Assembly (NCBI GenBank): GCA_032622095.1
Contig: CP136067.1
Location: 81,370,705-81,434,704, forward strand
Direction of reading: 5' to 3'
Source of the DNA: Siphonodentalium dalli
Taxonomy: Eukaryota > Mollusca > Scaphopoda > Gadilida > Siphonodentaliidae
Length of the DNA stretch: 64,000 nucleotides
The stretch's first letter is position 1. Every line of letters starts with the position of its first letter. The position numbers were made by a program, and so were the translations under genes. Shown here one piece after another: positions 62,901 through 64,000 of the stretch. The notes under the pieces are model-generated. The model did not search any database, was not told where the DNA came from, and saw only the letters and a program-made list of their open reading frames with translations.

Positions 62901-63591
62901 TTCTATGAGTAAATGTTCTTTATATAAGGTTTTCAAAACCGATTTTAGAACAGAACGTTATTTAAATAGAACGTCTATGAAGGACGTCAGAACTATAGCT
63001 AGGTTCAGATGCAGAAGCCATCACTTACCCATTGAGACTAGTACATGGAATGAATCCAGAAACACTCAATTATGTAACTTGTGCAGCGGAGATAGAGTTG
63101 GAGGCGAATACCACTATATCATGAATTGTGACGCTATATGTTCAGTGAGGAGACGATTTATACCTTTGTCGTTAACAAGTTCCCCTAACTTGATACAGAT
63201 TAAGATCATCATGCATGGGAACAAAAGACGCTGTTTTAATACACAAAATGTGTGATTTTATCAGAAATATAGAACAACTAACGGGTTCACCGCCAAGGCA
63301 AAGAAATACAACATAGTAATGTTTATATATTTAACGACGTCATCGTCATATATTGTTTATGTTTTATTATGTGTGACCTCTCAGACATGTCAATTTATTG
63401 ACCTATTGAGAGTGAATAAAGAATTGAATTGAATTGAATTGCTTCCCTAGTGATACCTTGCACAACACATATCTCACCCATCTTTTTGCAGATATAACCG
63501 TGGACGTTGGAACATGGAACGTCGACCCATGATCCATCTGATCTAACAACAACAGCGCAATCTTCTGAGTGTCCTTGGTCGTTCGGCTCAC
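20751..63591 (-). CDS. mannose-receptor-like multi-CTLD membrane protein, whole locus (24 exons seen, 5' end outside window)
   Basis: Twenty-four exons on the minus strand join with consistent phases and no internal stop, giving 1,157 codons plus a stop. The order is: end of CTLD1, linker, CTLD2 to CTLD8, then a short S/N-rich stalk, one transmembrane helix and a ~40-residue tail. Eight CTLDs match the count in vertebrate mannose receptor (MRC1, about 1,456 residues), whose ricin-type and fibronectin II domains would lie upstream of this window if present. EPN and WND are both kept in CTLD2, 4 and 5; CTLD1 has EPN with WVD; CTLD3, 6, 7 and 8 lack EPN. The tail motif FDNATY resembles the endocytic FENTLY of MRC1. 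The likely role is surface capture and uptake of glycoconjugates or microbes, which is inference from the family. Confidence 0.85.
21275..21505 (+). repeat. (TCG/TCA)n trinucleotide microsatellite in the last intron
   Basis: About 230 bp of imperfect TCATCG, TCGTCA and CATCAC triplets. The long open frames across it are products of the triplet period, not genes. Confidence 0.85.
21501..22100 (+). repeat. two diverged direct copies of a ~260-bp repeat
   Basis: 21,501-21,760 and 21,832-22,095 share ACGCATCTATCTTCTGATTG, CAATTTGTAATTG, GTTCCAGTATAT and TACATTGTAGGTTGTTG in the same order, with many substitutions. Class unknown. They lie just upstream of the LINE at 22.2 kb. Confidence 0.65.
22205..24283 (+). 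mobile_element. LINE reverse transcriptase ORF, intact, 5'-truncated element
   Basis: One uninterrupted 692-codon frame. Residues ~50-360 form a non-LTR reverse transcriptase: GKSPGVHGIRNEYIK, PDNYRPITLVSCISKLF, AFIDLSKAFDSV, GVRQGENLSPILFSIYLND and the catalytic LLYADDTVLF, then the KYLGVTF thumb region. The C-terminus has HHLPIETTSW and a CTFC-x8-H-x4-C zinc-binding motif. No apurinic endonuclease domain precedes it, so the element is 5'-truncated. It lies antisense to the lectin gene, in the last intron. An open frame of this length suggests a fairly recent insertion. Confidence 0.9.
24284..24590 (+). mobile_element. 3' untranslated region of the LINE
   Basis: A C run (from about 24,305) and two short inverted repeats (CAGTGGGAGGACCATCAT with ATGATGGTC; CACACAGGG with CCCTGTGTG) follow the stop. 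The 3' end seems to be at the 'TTTTGAAGGATTAAAG' near 24,585. No poly-A tail is visible. Confidence 0.5.
24591..26884. other. intronic DNA without recognised genes
   Basis: AT-rich. Two points are visible: a perfect hairpin GGCACATCCACCC-TGTTTT-GGGTGGATGTGCC (25,236-25,267), and a stretch ending 'GAGATTAAAGAATTGAA' near 25,413 that resembles LINE 3' ends in this window. Confidence 0.35.
27037..30780 (-). pseudogene. decayed CR1/L2-like LINE with 2A motif, PHD, endonuclease and RT
   Basis: Reading from the 5' end (30,689): a leader of ~95 codons, a 2A-like motif GIETNPGP (residues 100-107), a PHD-like finger, an AP-endonuclease (residues ~233-460; ETWLNDD, GGDFNLPDIDW, SNHDIIL), then reverse transcriptase in other frames (NYRPVSLTSIPCKIMD, AFDKVPH, LFADDCLLF, KYLGVVINNQLRW). 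Frames change near 28,853, 28,190-28,260, 27,850 and 27,400, so it is dead. The 3' end is marked by GAA triplets near 27,037-27,055. In the PHD, two expected cysteines read F and G. It is in the same orientation as the lectin gene. Confidence 0.85.
28851..30689 (-). pseudogene. LINE ORF part: 2A-PHD-endonuclease, 612 codons
   Basis: The longest open part of the decayed LINE. It carries the 2A-like motif at 30,369-30,392, preceded by a hydrophobic LLLLIP run as in known 2A peptides, which make ribosomes skip one bond before the final proline. The PHD region reads CDEWYHKACIGM and WYCISC. The endonuclease ends with LDLFVTSHPSLID and SNHDIILIHN. A stop at the end (SGRHP then TGA) comes from a frame change into the RT region. 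Confidence 0.85.
31241..32420. other. intronic DNA between the MITE and exon e23
   Basis: No exon is accepted here. A 62-bp candidate (31,362-31,423) has splice-like ends but the wrong phase. The remainder is AT-rich, with scattered GAGCGTT and TAAAGAGCG words. Confidence 0.4.
32421..32591 (-). CDS. lectin gene exon e23: CTLD8 C-terminal half
   Basis: Encodes GFVWQDGTAVDYVNWDDGEP, then TNTHGKEACVEV, FKWNDVNC and LLFMCKAPK. The ligand loop is EPT rather than EPN; WND is intact. Acceptor TTGACAG/GC, donor AAGG/GTGAGT (phase 1), which joins directly to the terminal exon 11.4 kb away. Confidence 0.87.
32840..33090 (+). repeat. short tandem blocks with TTTCCCCAC
   Basis: The word ACATTTCCCCACTTACTAAAT recurs at about 32,925, 32,982 and 33,045 with spacers of about 40 bp. 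An irregular minisatellite in the intron between e22 and e23. Confidence 0.55.
33510..33533. repeat. (TAAAT)n microsatellite next to a splice donor
   Basis: About five pentamers ending four bases from the donor of exon e22 (GT at 33,536-33,535). Confidence 0.8.
33537..33815 (-). CDS. lectin gene exon e22: CTLD8 N-terminal half
   Basis: Encodes a short Pro/Thr linker, then WKKLGDYCYHLD, WPEANHECKMLGMNLASVHS and SFWVGLGKGAT. The helix-2 loop (VFKTSVANVSAMAPSLNS) is long. Acceptor TATATAG/TG, donor ACAG/GTATTA. A TAAAT pentanucleotide run begins about four bases inside the intron. Confidence 0.87.
34591..34762 (-). CDS. lectin gene exon e21: CTLD7 C-terminal half
   Basis: Encodes MIFIWSDGWALSYSNWGPNS, then SEICVVMNKDGTWNDTACSG and YNYICEISTG. 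WND is present but the EPN position reads NSPS, so mannose binding is not predicted. Acceptor TTTTAAG/CT, donor ACAG/GTAAAT. Confidence 0.85.
35523..35761 (-). CDS. lectin gene exon e20: CTLD7 N-terminal half
   Basis: Encodes YPGYIHLGTNYYQLITAADT, WSNAKGRCMAENGNLVSITN and QAFLHVVV, then VWIGLKTDP. The usual first cysteine pair is missing, as in short-form CTLDs. Acceptor TCTTACAG/AT, donor CCG/GTGAGT (phase 0). Confidence 0.85.
36203..36302 (-). CDS. lectin gene exon e19: CTLD6 C-terminal end
   Basis: Encodes QTCAEISGNVANAGTWNDRG, then CSDLNGYICQINK. WND is kept although the EPN position is QPS. Acceptor TTTCAG/CA, donor AAAA/GTAATT. Confidence 0.85.
36638..36834 (-). CDS. lectin gene exon e18: CTLD6 middle
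   Basis: Encodes VITTLLQGTSSTFWIGFNN, WLWLDNSRNDYTNWDKGQPS and a His/Ser-rich insertion (EHRHTPSSNLHHMFHHQSNT) longer than usual for this loop. QPS replaces EPN. I chose the acceptor GATTCCAG/AT at 36836-36835 because only it gives the phase needed by e17. A nearby CTACAG/GG would give phase 0, and a duplicated TTCCAG/AT at about 36,893 runs out of frame. Confidence 0.8.
36801..36930 (-). repeat. partial tandem duplication of an intron-exon boundary
   Basis: The block TTCCAGATGTTATAACCACC (acceptor plus first codons of exon e18, minus strand) occurs twice: at the true start (36,821-36,840) and about 58 bp upstream. The block CTCCTACA-GGGACCTCATC also occurs twice (36,801-36,820 and 36,904-36,923). 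The upstream acceptor leads into a shifted frame. Confidence 0.75.
36931..37210. other. intronic DNA between exon e18 and the minisatellite
   Basis: Nothing recognised. Confidence 0.4.
37213..38580 (+). repeat. 29-bp minisatellite, about 47 copies
   Basis: Unit GTTAACTGG-TATTCAGTATTCACCCCTAT, uninterrupted, with point variants (CTTCTG, CCTATA, CGCTG). Blocks of variants recur (about 37,330-37,620 and 37,590-37,860), suggesting duplication of several units at once. It lies in the intron between e17 and e18, inside the coding region of CTLD6. Confidence 0.95.
39127..39255 (-). CDS. lectin gene exon e17: CTLD6 N-terminal part
   Basis: Encodes NKCYSVGGKTATAKVNYTTA, then MCQQIAAGASLVSIHSVIEN. 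Acceptor TTTTCCAG/GC, donor AATG/GTTAGC (phase 1). Confidence 0.87.
39428..39545 (+). mobile_element. tRNA-derived SINE fragment
   Basis: GGCCTCGGTGGCTCAGTCGG has a good tRNA A-box (TGGCTCAGTCGG), and GGTCCACATCC about 70 bp on is a degenerate B-box. The fold is not a proper cloverleaf. Such headers are common in SINEs of molluscs and other marine invertebrates. Confidence 0.6.
39874..40043 (+). repeat. 34-bp minisatellite, 5 copies
   Basis: Unit ATATACAGTAATATTATTAC-TGGAAGAGCTATAA, five copies with single changes. Each unit contains the near-palindrome AGTAATATTATTACT. It lies just downstream of exon e16 in the intron. Confidence 0.95.
40098..40223 (-). CDS. lectin gene exon e16: CTLD5 end and CTLD6 start
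   Basis: Encodes YWNDNNCGEQRGYVCKQSTG (WND and the final cysteine of CTLD5), a short linker, and GGCPNGFVGF opening CTLD6. Acceptor CCGGCAG/GA, donor TTCG/GTATGT. Confidence 0.88.
40605..40705 (-). CDS. lectin gene exon e15: CTLD5 ligand loop
   Basis: Encodes WVDGTAEDYTNWNKNEPND, then SGEQCVEMRTID. EPN is present. Acceptor TATATAG/G, donor GATG/GTAAGT. Confidence 0.88.
41042..41106 (-). CDS. lectin gene exon e14: CTLD5 core strand
   Basis: Encodes TARFSVNGVWTGLNVLGL; WTGL stands in for the usual WIGL. Acceptor TTTTTCAG, donor TACGT/GTAAGT (phase 2). Confidence 0.85.
41107..42076. other. intron between e13 and e14
   Basis: No repeat or exon recognised. Confidence 0.4.
42077..42246 (-). CDS. 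lectin gene exon e13: CTLD5 N-terminal half
   Basis: Encodes CGSGPLKWGYYNGSCYW, WYSARDDCKKKGGYLTSIHS and MNENNVILGM. Acceptor ATTTCAG/CT; the donor GGAATG/GTATAG is weak but gives phase 0, matching e14. Confidence 0.85.
42247..43368. other. intron between e12 and e13
   Basis: Plus-strand open frames at 42,797-43,302 have no domain signature and no splice sites; I do not call them. Confidence 0.4.
43369..43419 (-). CDS. lectin gene exon e12: linker between CTLD4 and CTLD5
   Basis: A 51-bp exon encoding a Ser/Thr/Pro/Gln linker (QQVQPSSTVKPSTQTS). Acceptor TTTTACAG/GA, donor CAT/GTAAGT. Phase 1 on both sides agrees with e11 and e13. Confidence 0.75.
43628..44248 (-). mobile_element. Helitron-like element, downstream copy of a tandem pair
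   Basis: Minus strand: TC at 44,248-44,247, then TATTATATATTTTTGGAAG and a (TG/CTGT)n run, 'GATTTCGATGAAACTTGGTA', and repeated 'TTGACCTTGAA' blocks. It ends CTAG (43,631-43,628), preceded by GCCCGGGCGAAGTCGGATCC, and is followed by T. Confidence 0.65.
44249..44758 (-). mobile_element. Helitron-like element, upstream copy of a tandem pair
   Basis: Starts TCTCATATATATTTTGAAG (44,758) after an A. Its 3' end is the hairpin GCCCGGAC-AAC-GTCGGGC, then CTAG at 44,252-44,249, directly abutting the next element's TC. The inside holds three direct copies of a ~120-bp block with GCGCATGCGCGAAGC. Confidence 0.65.
45042..45209 (-). CDS. lectin gene exon e11: CTLD4 C-terminal half
   Basis: Encodes YKWSDGTANLYTNWSSGEPN, then EDCAEY, SWNDNNC and YFICKVPRG. 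EPN and WND are both present, so CTLD4 should bind mannose-type sugars with calcium. Acceptor CATACAG/GT; the donor GAG/GTGCGT is slightly off consensus. Confidence 0.88.
45489..45641. repeat. near-perfect 153-bp palindrome (hairpin)
   Basis: ATATCCACACTTTTTCAGTG at the left pairs with its complement at the right. The arms continue through GATGACAAAACATT and ATTTCCACGAGTGG to a small loop (CTTTA). Probably the core of a decayed foldback MITE. Confidence 0.8.
45642..46697. other. intronic DNA with a C homopolymer
   Basis: A run of C lies at about 46,156-46,170. Nothing else recognised. Confidence 0.4.
46698..47081. mobile_element. MITE with TACCCTTTCAGTGCCAGG ends
   Basis: The left end TACCCTTTCAGTGCCAGG and right end CCTGGCACTGAAAGGGTTAA are complementary. 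Same terminal family as the hairpin MITE at 3.0 kb (also 'GGGTTGATACAAAAA' near the right end). TTAA is intact only at the right. Confidence 0.65.
47375..47427 (-). CDS. lectin gene exon e10: CTLD4 WIGL strand
   Basis: A 53-bp exon encoding RYTAGFWIGLNDQSNEGG across its split codons. Acceptor TTTGCAG/A (phase 2), donor GGAG/GTGAGG (phase 1); both match the neighbours. Confidence 0.85.
47428..48714. other. intron between e9 and e10
   Basis: No gene recognised. The last ~110 bp before exon e9's donor region (about 48,600-48,714) also occur inverted near 55.0-55.15 kb. Confidence 0.4.
48715..48839 (-). CDS. lectin gene exon e9: CTLD4 helix region
   Basis: Encodes YKKIWQEADDFCHGYGGYLA, then SIHSTDENNFISKQLL. 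Acceptor CTTGCAG, donor CTCAA/GTGAGT. Its 3' end and the adjacent intron also occur as a decayed inverted copy near 54,989-55,150. Confidence 0.85.
49634..49830 (-). CDS. lectin gene exon e8: CTLD3 end, linker, CTLD4 start
   Basis: Encodes RRTCVAM, then LWVNLGCDTMTGYICEI, which closes CTLD3 with WVN in place of WND. A Thr/Pro/Ser linker follows, then CVKGWTIFNGFCYR, opening CTLD4. Acceptor ATTCCAG/GT, donor CGA/GTGAGT. Confidence 0.85.
49831..51261. other. intron e7-e8, first part
   Basis: AT-rich. Repeated TTTAAAC words (50,088, 50,101, 50,111, 50,516) hint at a decayed repeat. No exon recognised. Confidence 0.35.
51262..52347 (+). repeat. 543-bp perfect tandem duplication
   Basis: 51,262-51,804 and 51,805-52,347 appear identical throughout. 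Each holds CAGTGAAACCTCTCCAAACC and several 'CTCTGTAATCCGAA' words, which resemble the termini of pogo/Tigger-type DNA transposons and their MITEs. Confidence 0.9.
52348..53508. other. intron e7-e8, last part
   Basis: The first ~100 bp match a repeat also seen at about 2,250. The remainder is AT-rich without recognisable features apart from CACGTTTAAATCACGGTTTA near 53,230. Confidence 0.35.
53509..53660 (-). CDS. lectin gene exon e7: CTLD3 middle
   Basis: Encodes QAFLSSEIAL, KYFWIGLSDF, YSWESG and YTDWSRNHTG. There is no EPN at the ligand loop (SRNHTG instead), so canonical sugar binding by CTLD3 is unlikely. Acceptor TTTTTTGCAG/C, donor ACGG/GTTAGT. Confidence 0.85.
54179..54297 (-). CDS. 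lectin gene exon e6: CTLD3 N-terminal part
   Basis: Encodes NSWGNGPFCYILID, then WFTARISCSSLGGQLATVND. Acceptor TTCTTACAG, donor GACGG/GTATGT. A TTAA MITE ends only about 45 bp upstream of this acceptor. Confidence 0.85.
54340..54723. mobile_element. TTAA MITE with internal hairpins, copy 1
   Basis: TTAACCCTTTACCCAACA at the left, GGTAAAGGGTTAA at the right. It contains two ~65-bp perfect hairpins of the form CCAATGCATTCT-CTTATATATGCGAG and complement. It lies in reverse orientation to the copies at 58.15 and 59.67 kb, and its left end is 43 bp from the acceptor of exon e6. Confidence 0.8.
54724..54985. other. intronic DNA, nothing recognised
   Basis: No features seen. Confidence 0.35.
54986..55150 (+). 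pseudogene. inverted, decayed copy of the 3' part of lectin exon e9 and its intron
   Basis: On the plus strand, GACGAAAACAACTTTATCAG and CAAACAGCTACTCAA are identical to the end of exon e9 (48,715-48,752). The match continues into the downstream intron (TATGTATCGGTCGTGT complement). The donor is destroyed (CAA/GTGAGT reads CAA/GAGAGT). Its orientation is opposite to the gene, so it cannot be used as an exon. Confidence 0.85.
55520..56810 (+). mobile_element. Helitron-like element, about 1.3 kb
   Basis: Starts TCTATTATATATTTTGGAAG after A (55,519) and ends GCCCGGAC-GAA-GTCGGGT hairpin, CACCTT, CTAG (56,807-56,810), before T. An internal repetition of the start-proximal block (TGTGTCTGTCTGTGTGATCG near 56,115) suggests a nested or tandem copy. 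There are no long open frames with domain signatures and no Rep/helicase. Confidence 0.7.
56963..57079 (-). CDS. lectin gene exon e5: CTLD2 end and start of CTLD3
   Basis: Encodes GGRFWNDDDC (the WND calcium ligands), HGAICQK, a short linker and the first cysteine region IGCPA of CTLD3. Acceptor GTTTCAG/GG, donor GCT/GTGAGT, phase 0 on both sides. One exon spanning the end of one domain and the start of the next is the pattern of this gene (also e8 and e16). Confidence 0.85.
57080..58151. other. intron between e4 and e5, lower part
   Basis: No exon recognised. An open frame near 57,570-57,893 contains a G run and has no domain signature. Confidence 0.35.
58152..58541. mobile_element. TTAA MITE with internal hairpins, copy 2
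   Basis: TTAACCCTTTACCCAACA to TGTTGGGTAAAGGGTTAA. Same family as 54,340-54,723, inverted, with both internal hairpins intact. Confidence 0.85.
59002..59162 (-). CDS. lectin gene exon e4: CTLD2 middle
   Basis: Encodes GGVWIGLND, then FVWADHT, YTNFGQGEPNN and SEDCVNVWVK; donor AAA/GTAAGT. WIGL is the CTLD core and EPN the mannose-type ligand motif. I chose the acceptor ATTCCAG/TT (start 59162); a second acceptor GCAG/GG at 59148 is in the same phase and would drop five residues. Confidence 0.85.
59240..59350. repeat. palindrome and 24-bp duplication
   Basis: GTGTGTATGTGGATATATAT pairs with its complement around 59,277, followed by two copies of CAGCCACTATTTGACCATGC-TATC. Confidence 0.7.
59670..59882. 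mobile_element. TTAA MITE, internally deleted copy 3
   Basis: The same termini and left 150 bp as the copy at 58,152. The long hairpin block is reduced to one short remnant (ATGCATATATAAGAGAATGC). Confidence 0.8.
59883..61166. other. intron between e3 and e4
   Basis: The word TTGTTGAACTTATT(A/T)TCTG occurs at about 60,123 and, inverted, at about 60,299-60,318, and again at 62,576, which points to a decayed interspersed repeat. No exon seen. Confidence 0.35.
61167..61355 (-). CDS. lectin gene exon e3: CTLD2 N-terminal half
   Basis: Acceptor ATCCACAG/TT, donor CGCA/GTGAGT. Encodes WGCDNPSWYLYRDHCY, then WFAARTNC and IASIADRSVEDFL: the first cysteines, helix 1 and helix 2 of a CTLD. It replaces the usual 'LASIHS' with IASIAD. 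Confidence 0.85.
61560..61720 (-). mobile_element. 3' end of a LINE
   Basis: On the minus strand: GGGGGTGGCAGTAAGACAGT, TGACACCCCCTCG, then TTGAAATAAAATATCC and a (TATCC)n tail at about 61,570-61,590. A pentamer tail instead of poly-A matches the other LINE 3' end near 63,430. The body is missing. Confidence 0.55.
62183..62230 (-). CDS. lectin gene exon e2: inter-domain linker
   Basis: A 48-bp exon (TTCTTCAG/GG, CCAG/GTACAC) encoding a Ser/Thr/Pro-rich linker, SSVSTIPPIITETPP, likely O-glycosylated. Phase 1 on both sides matches e1 and e3. Confidence 0.75.
62231..62790. other. intronic DNA before the LINE fragment
   Basis: The first base of the LINE fragment is not clear; it may begin anywhere from about 62,650. 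Confidence 0.35.
62791..63445 (+). pseudogene. 5'-truncated LINE: C-terminal part of ORF2 and 3' tail
   Basis: An open frame of 154 codons ends at 63,255 and carries FRCRSHHLPIETSTW, then CNLCSGDRVGGEYHYIMNC, the same C-terminal zinc motif (C-x2-C...H-x4-C) as the LINE at 22.2 kb but with much divergence. The 3' region ends in AATAAAGAATTG and a (GAATT)n tail (63,419-63,441), 37 bp before exon e1's donor. Antisense to the lectin gene. Confidence 0.8.
63478..63591 (-). CDS. lectin gene exon e1: C-terminal half of CTLD1
   Basis: Acceptor TTATAG/GT, donor ATGG/GTGAGA. Encodes EPNDQGHSEDC, then DGSWVDVPC and GYICKKM: the calcium-site loop and last two cysteine regions of a C-type lectin domain. 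EPN is the mannose-type motif; the usual WND reads WVD, so one calcium ligand position is changed. The first half of the domain must lie to the right of the window. Confidence 0.8.
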
Positions 63592-64000
63592 CTATAAGTA
63601 GAGTACAAGAAAACCATAGTCAGAAATGGTAACGCGCTCAAGATCATATATTATATACCCATGATTATAATTATAGAATATAAAATATATTGGTTTCACG
63701 AATGACCAACTCAGAGAATTACTAGCCTTGCACTTCTTGGCATCCGAATAATAATTGAAATTGAAATTCCCAACTACATCTTTTAACGGACTCGGCCTCC
63801 CATTCTATAAATAAACCCCCAGCGCCCATATGATACAATGATATCTACATTAGTATACACGCAGAATAAGCTAAGGTAATATAATCGGACGCCGGTTATC
63901 TATCTGTGTTCACGTAGAACTTCCTTGGACAAATTTTCTTTTTCGTGTTTACTTTGTTTGGAGTTTATCGTCATTTCAGCCGCTTGGTAATAACACGAAG
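63592..64000. other. intron upstream of exon e1
   Basis: The first half of CTLD1 is not within this stretch, so it must lie beyond the window. Confidence 0.5.

Overview
The window is nuclear DNA from an animal, most likely a marine invertebrate; a mollusc or other lophotrochozoan is my best guess, amphioxus an alternative. The evidence is split genes with GT-AG introns in consistent phase, LINE retrotransposons (one with a virus-like 2A motif), Helitron-like elements, TTAA-flanked hairpin MITEs, a tRNA-derived SINE fragment and long satellite arrays. There are no bacterial operons, CRISPR arrays or rRNA genes.

Left part (about 3.5-18.3 kb): I read this as one 14.8-kb mobile element. Both ends carry the same terminal sequence in inverted orientation (GGTGTGACTAATTACCGCCC at 3529, its complement ending at 18324). 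The element is flanked by the 9-bp direct repeat CGTGGTTTG. Its arms (3529 to about 6.0 kb, and 12.97-18.32 kb) consist of a 180-bp tandem repeat in opposite orientation, giving a foldback architecture. The loop between the arms (6.0-12.96 kb) holds a split plus-strand gene for a PHD zinc finger joined to an OTU-type cysteine protease domain, invaded by Helitron-like elements and followed by a small inverted-repeat element. No transposase is visible. This foldback element with a PHD-OTU gene in its loop is the best candidate for something undescribed.

Right part (20.75-63.6 kb and beyond): one large minus-strand gene for a multi-C-type-lectin, mannose-receptor-like type I membrane protein. 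I placed 24 coding exons whose phases all agree. They give 1,157 codons plus a stop: the end of one CTLD, seven complete CTLDs, a transmembrane helix and a short tail with an FDNATY motif resembling the FENTLY endocytosis signal of the mannose receptor. Three complete CTLDs keep both EPN and WND, so mannose-type calcium-dependent sugar binding is predicted for those. The 5' end lies beyond the right edge of the window.

The introns of the lectin gene are full of repeats. They include an intact but 5'-truncated LINE reverse transcriptase (22.2-24.3 kb), a decayed CR1/L2-like LINE with 2A, PHD, endonuclease and RT regions (27.0-30.8 kb) nested in an older palindromic MITE, a 29-bp minisatellite (37.2-38.6 kb), and tandem Helitron-like insertions (43.6-44.8 and 55.5-56.8 kb). 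There are also three TTAA hairpin MITEs (54.3, 58.2 and 59.7 kb), a 543-bp tandem duplication (51.3-52.3 kb) and a dead inverted copy of one lectin exon (about 55.0 kb). Stretches not listed separately are AT-rich intronic or intergenic DNA in which I recognise nothing.
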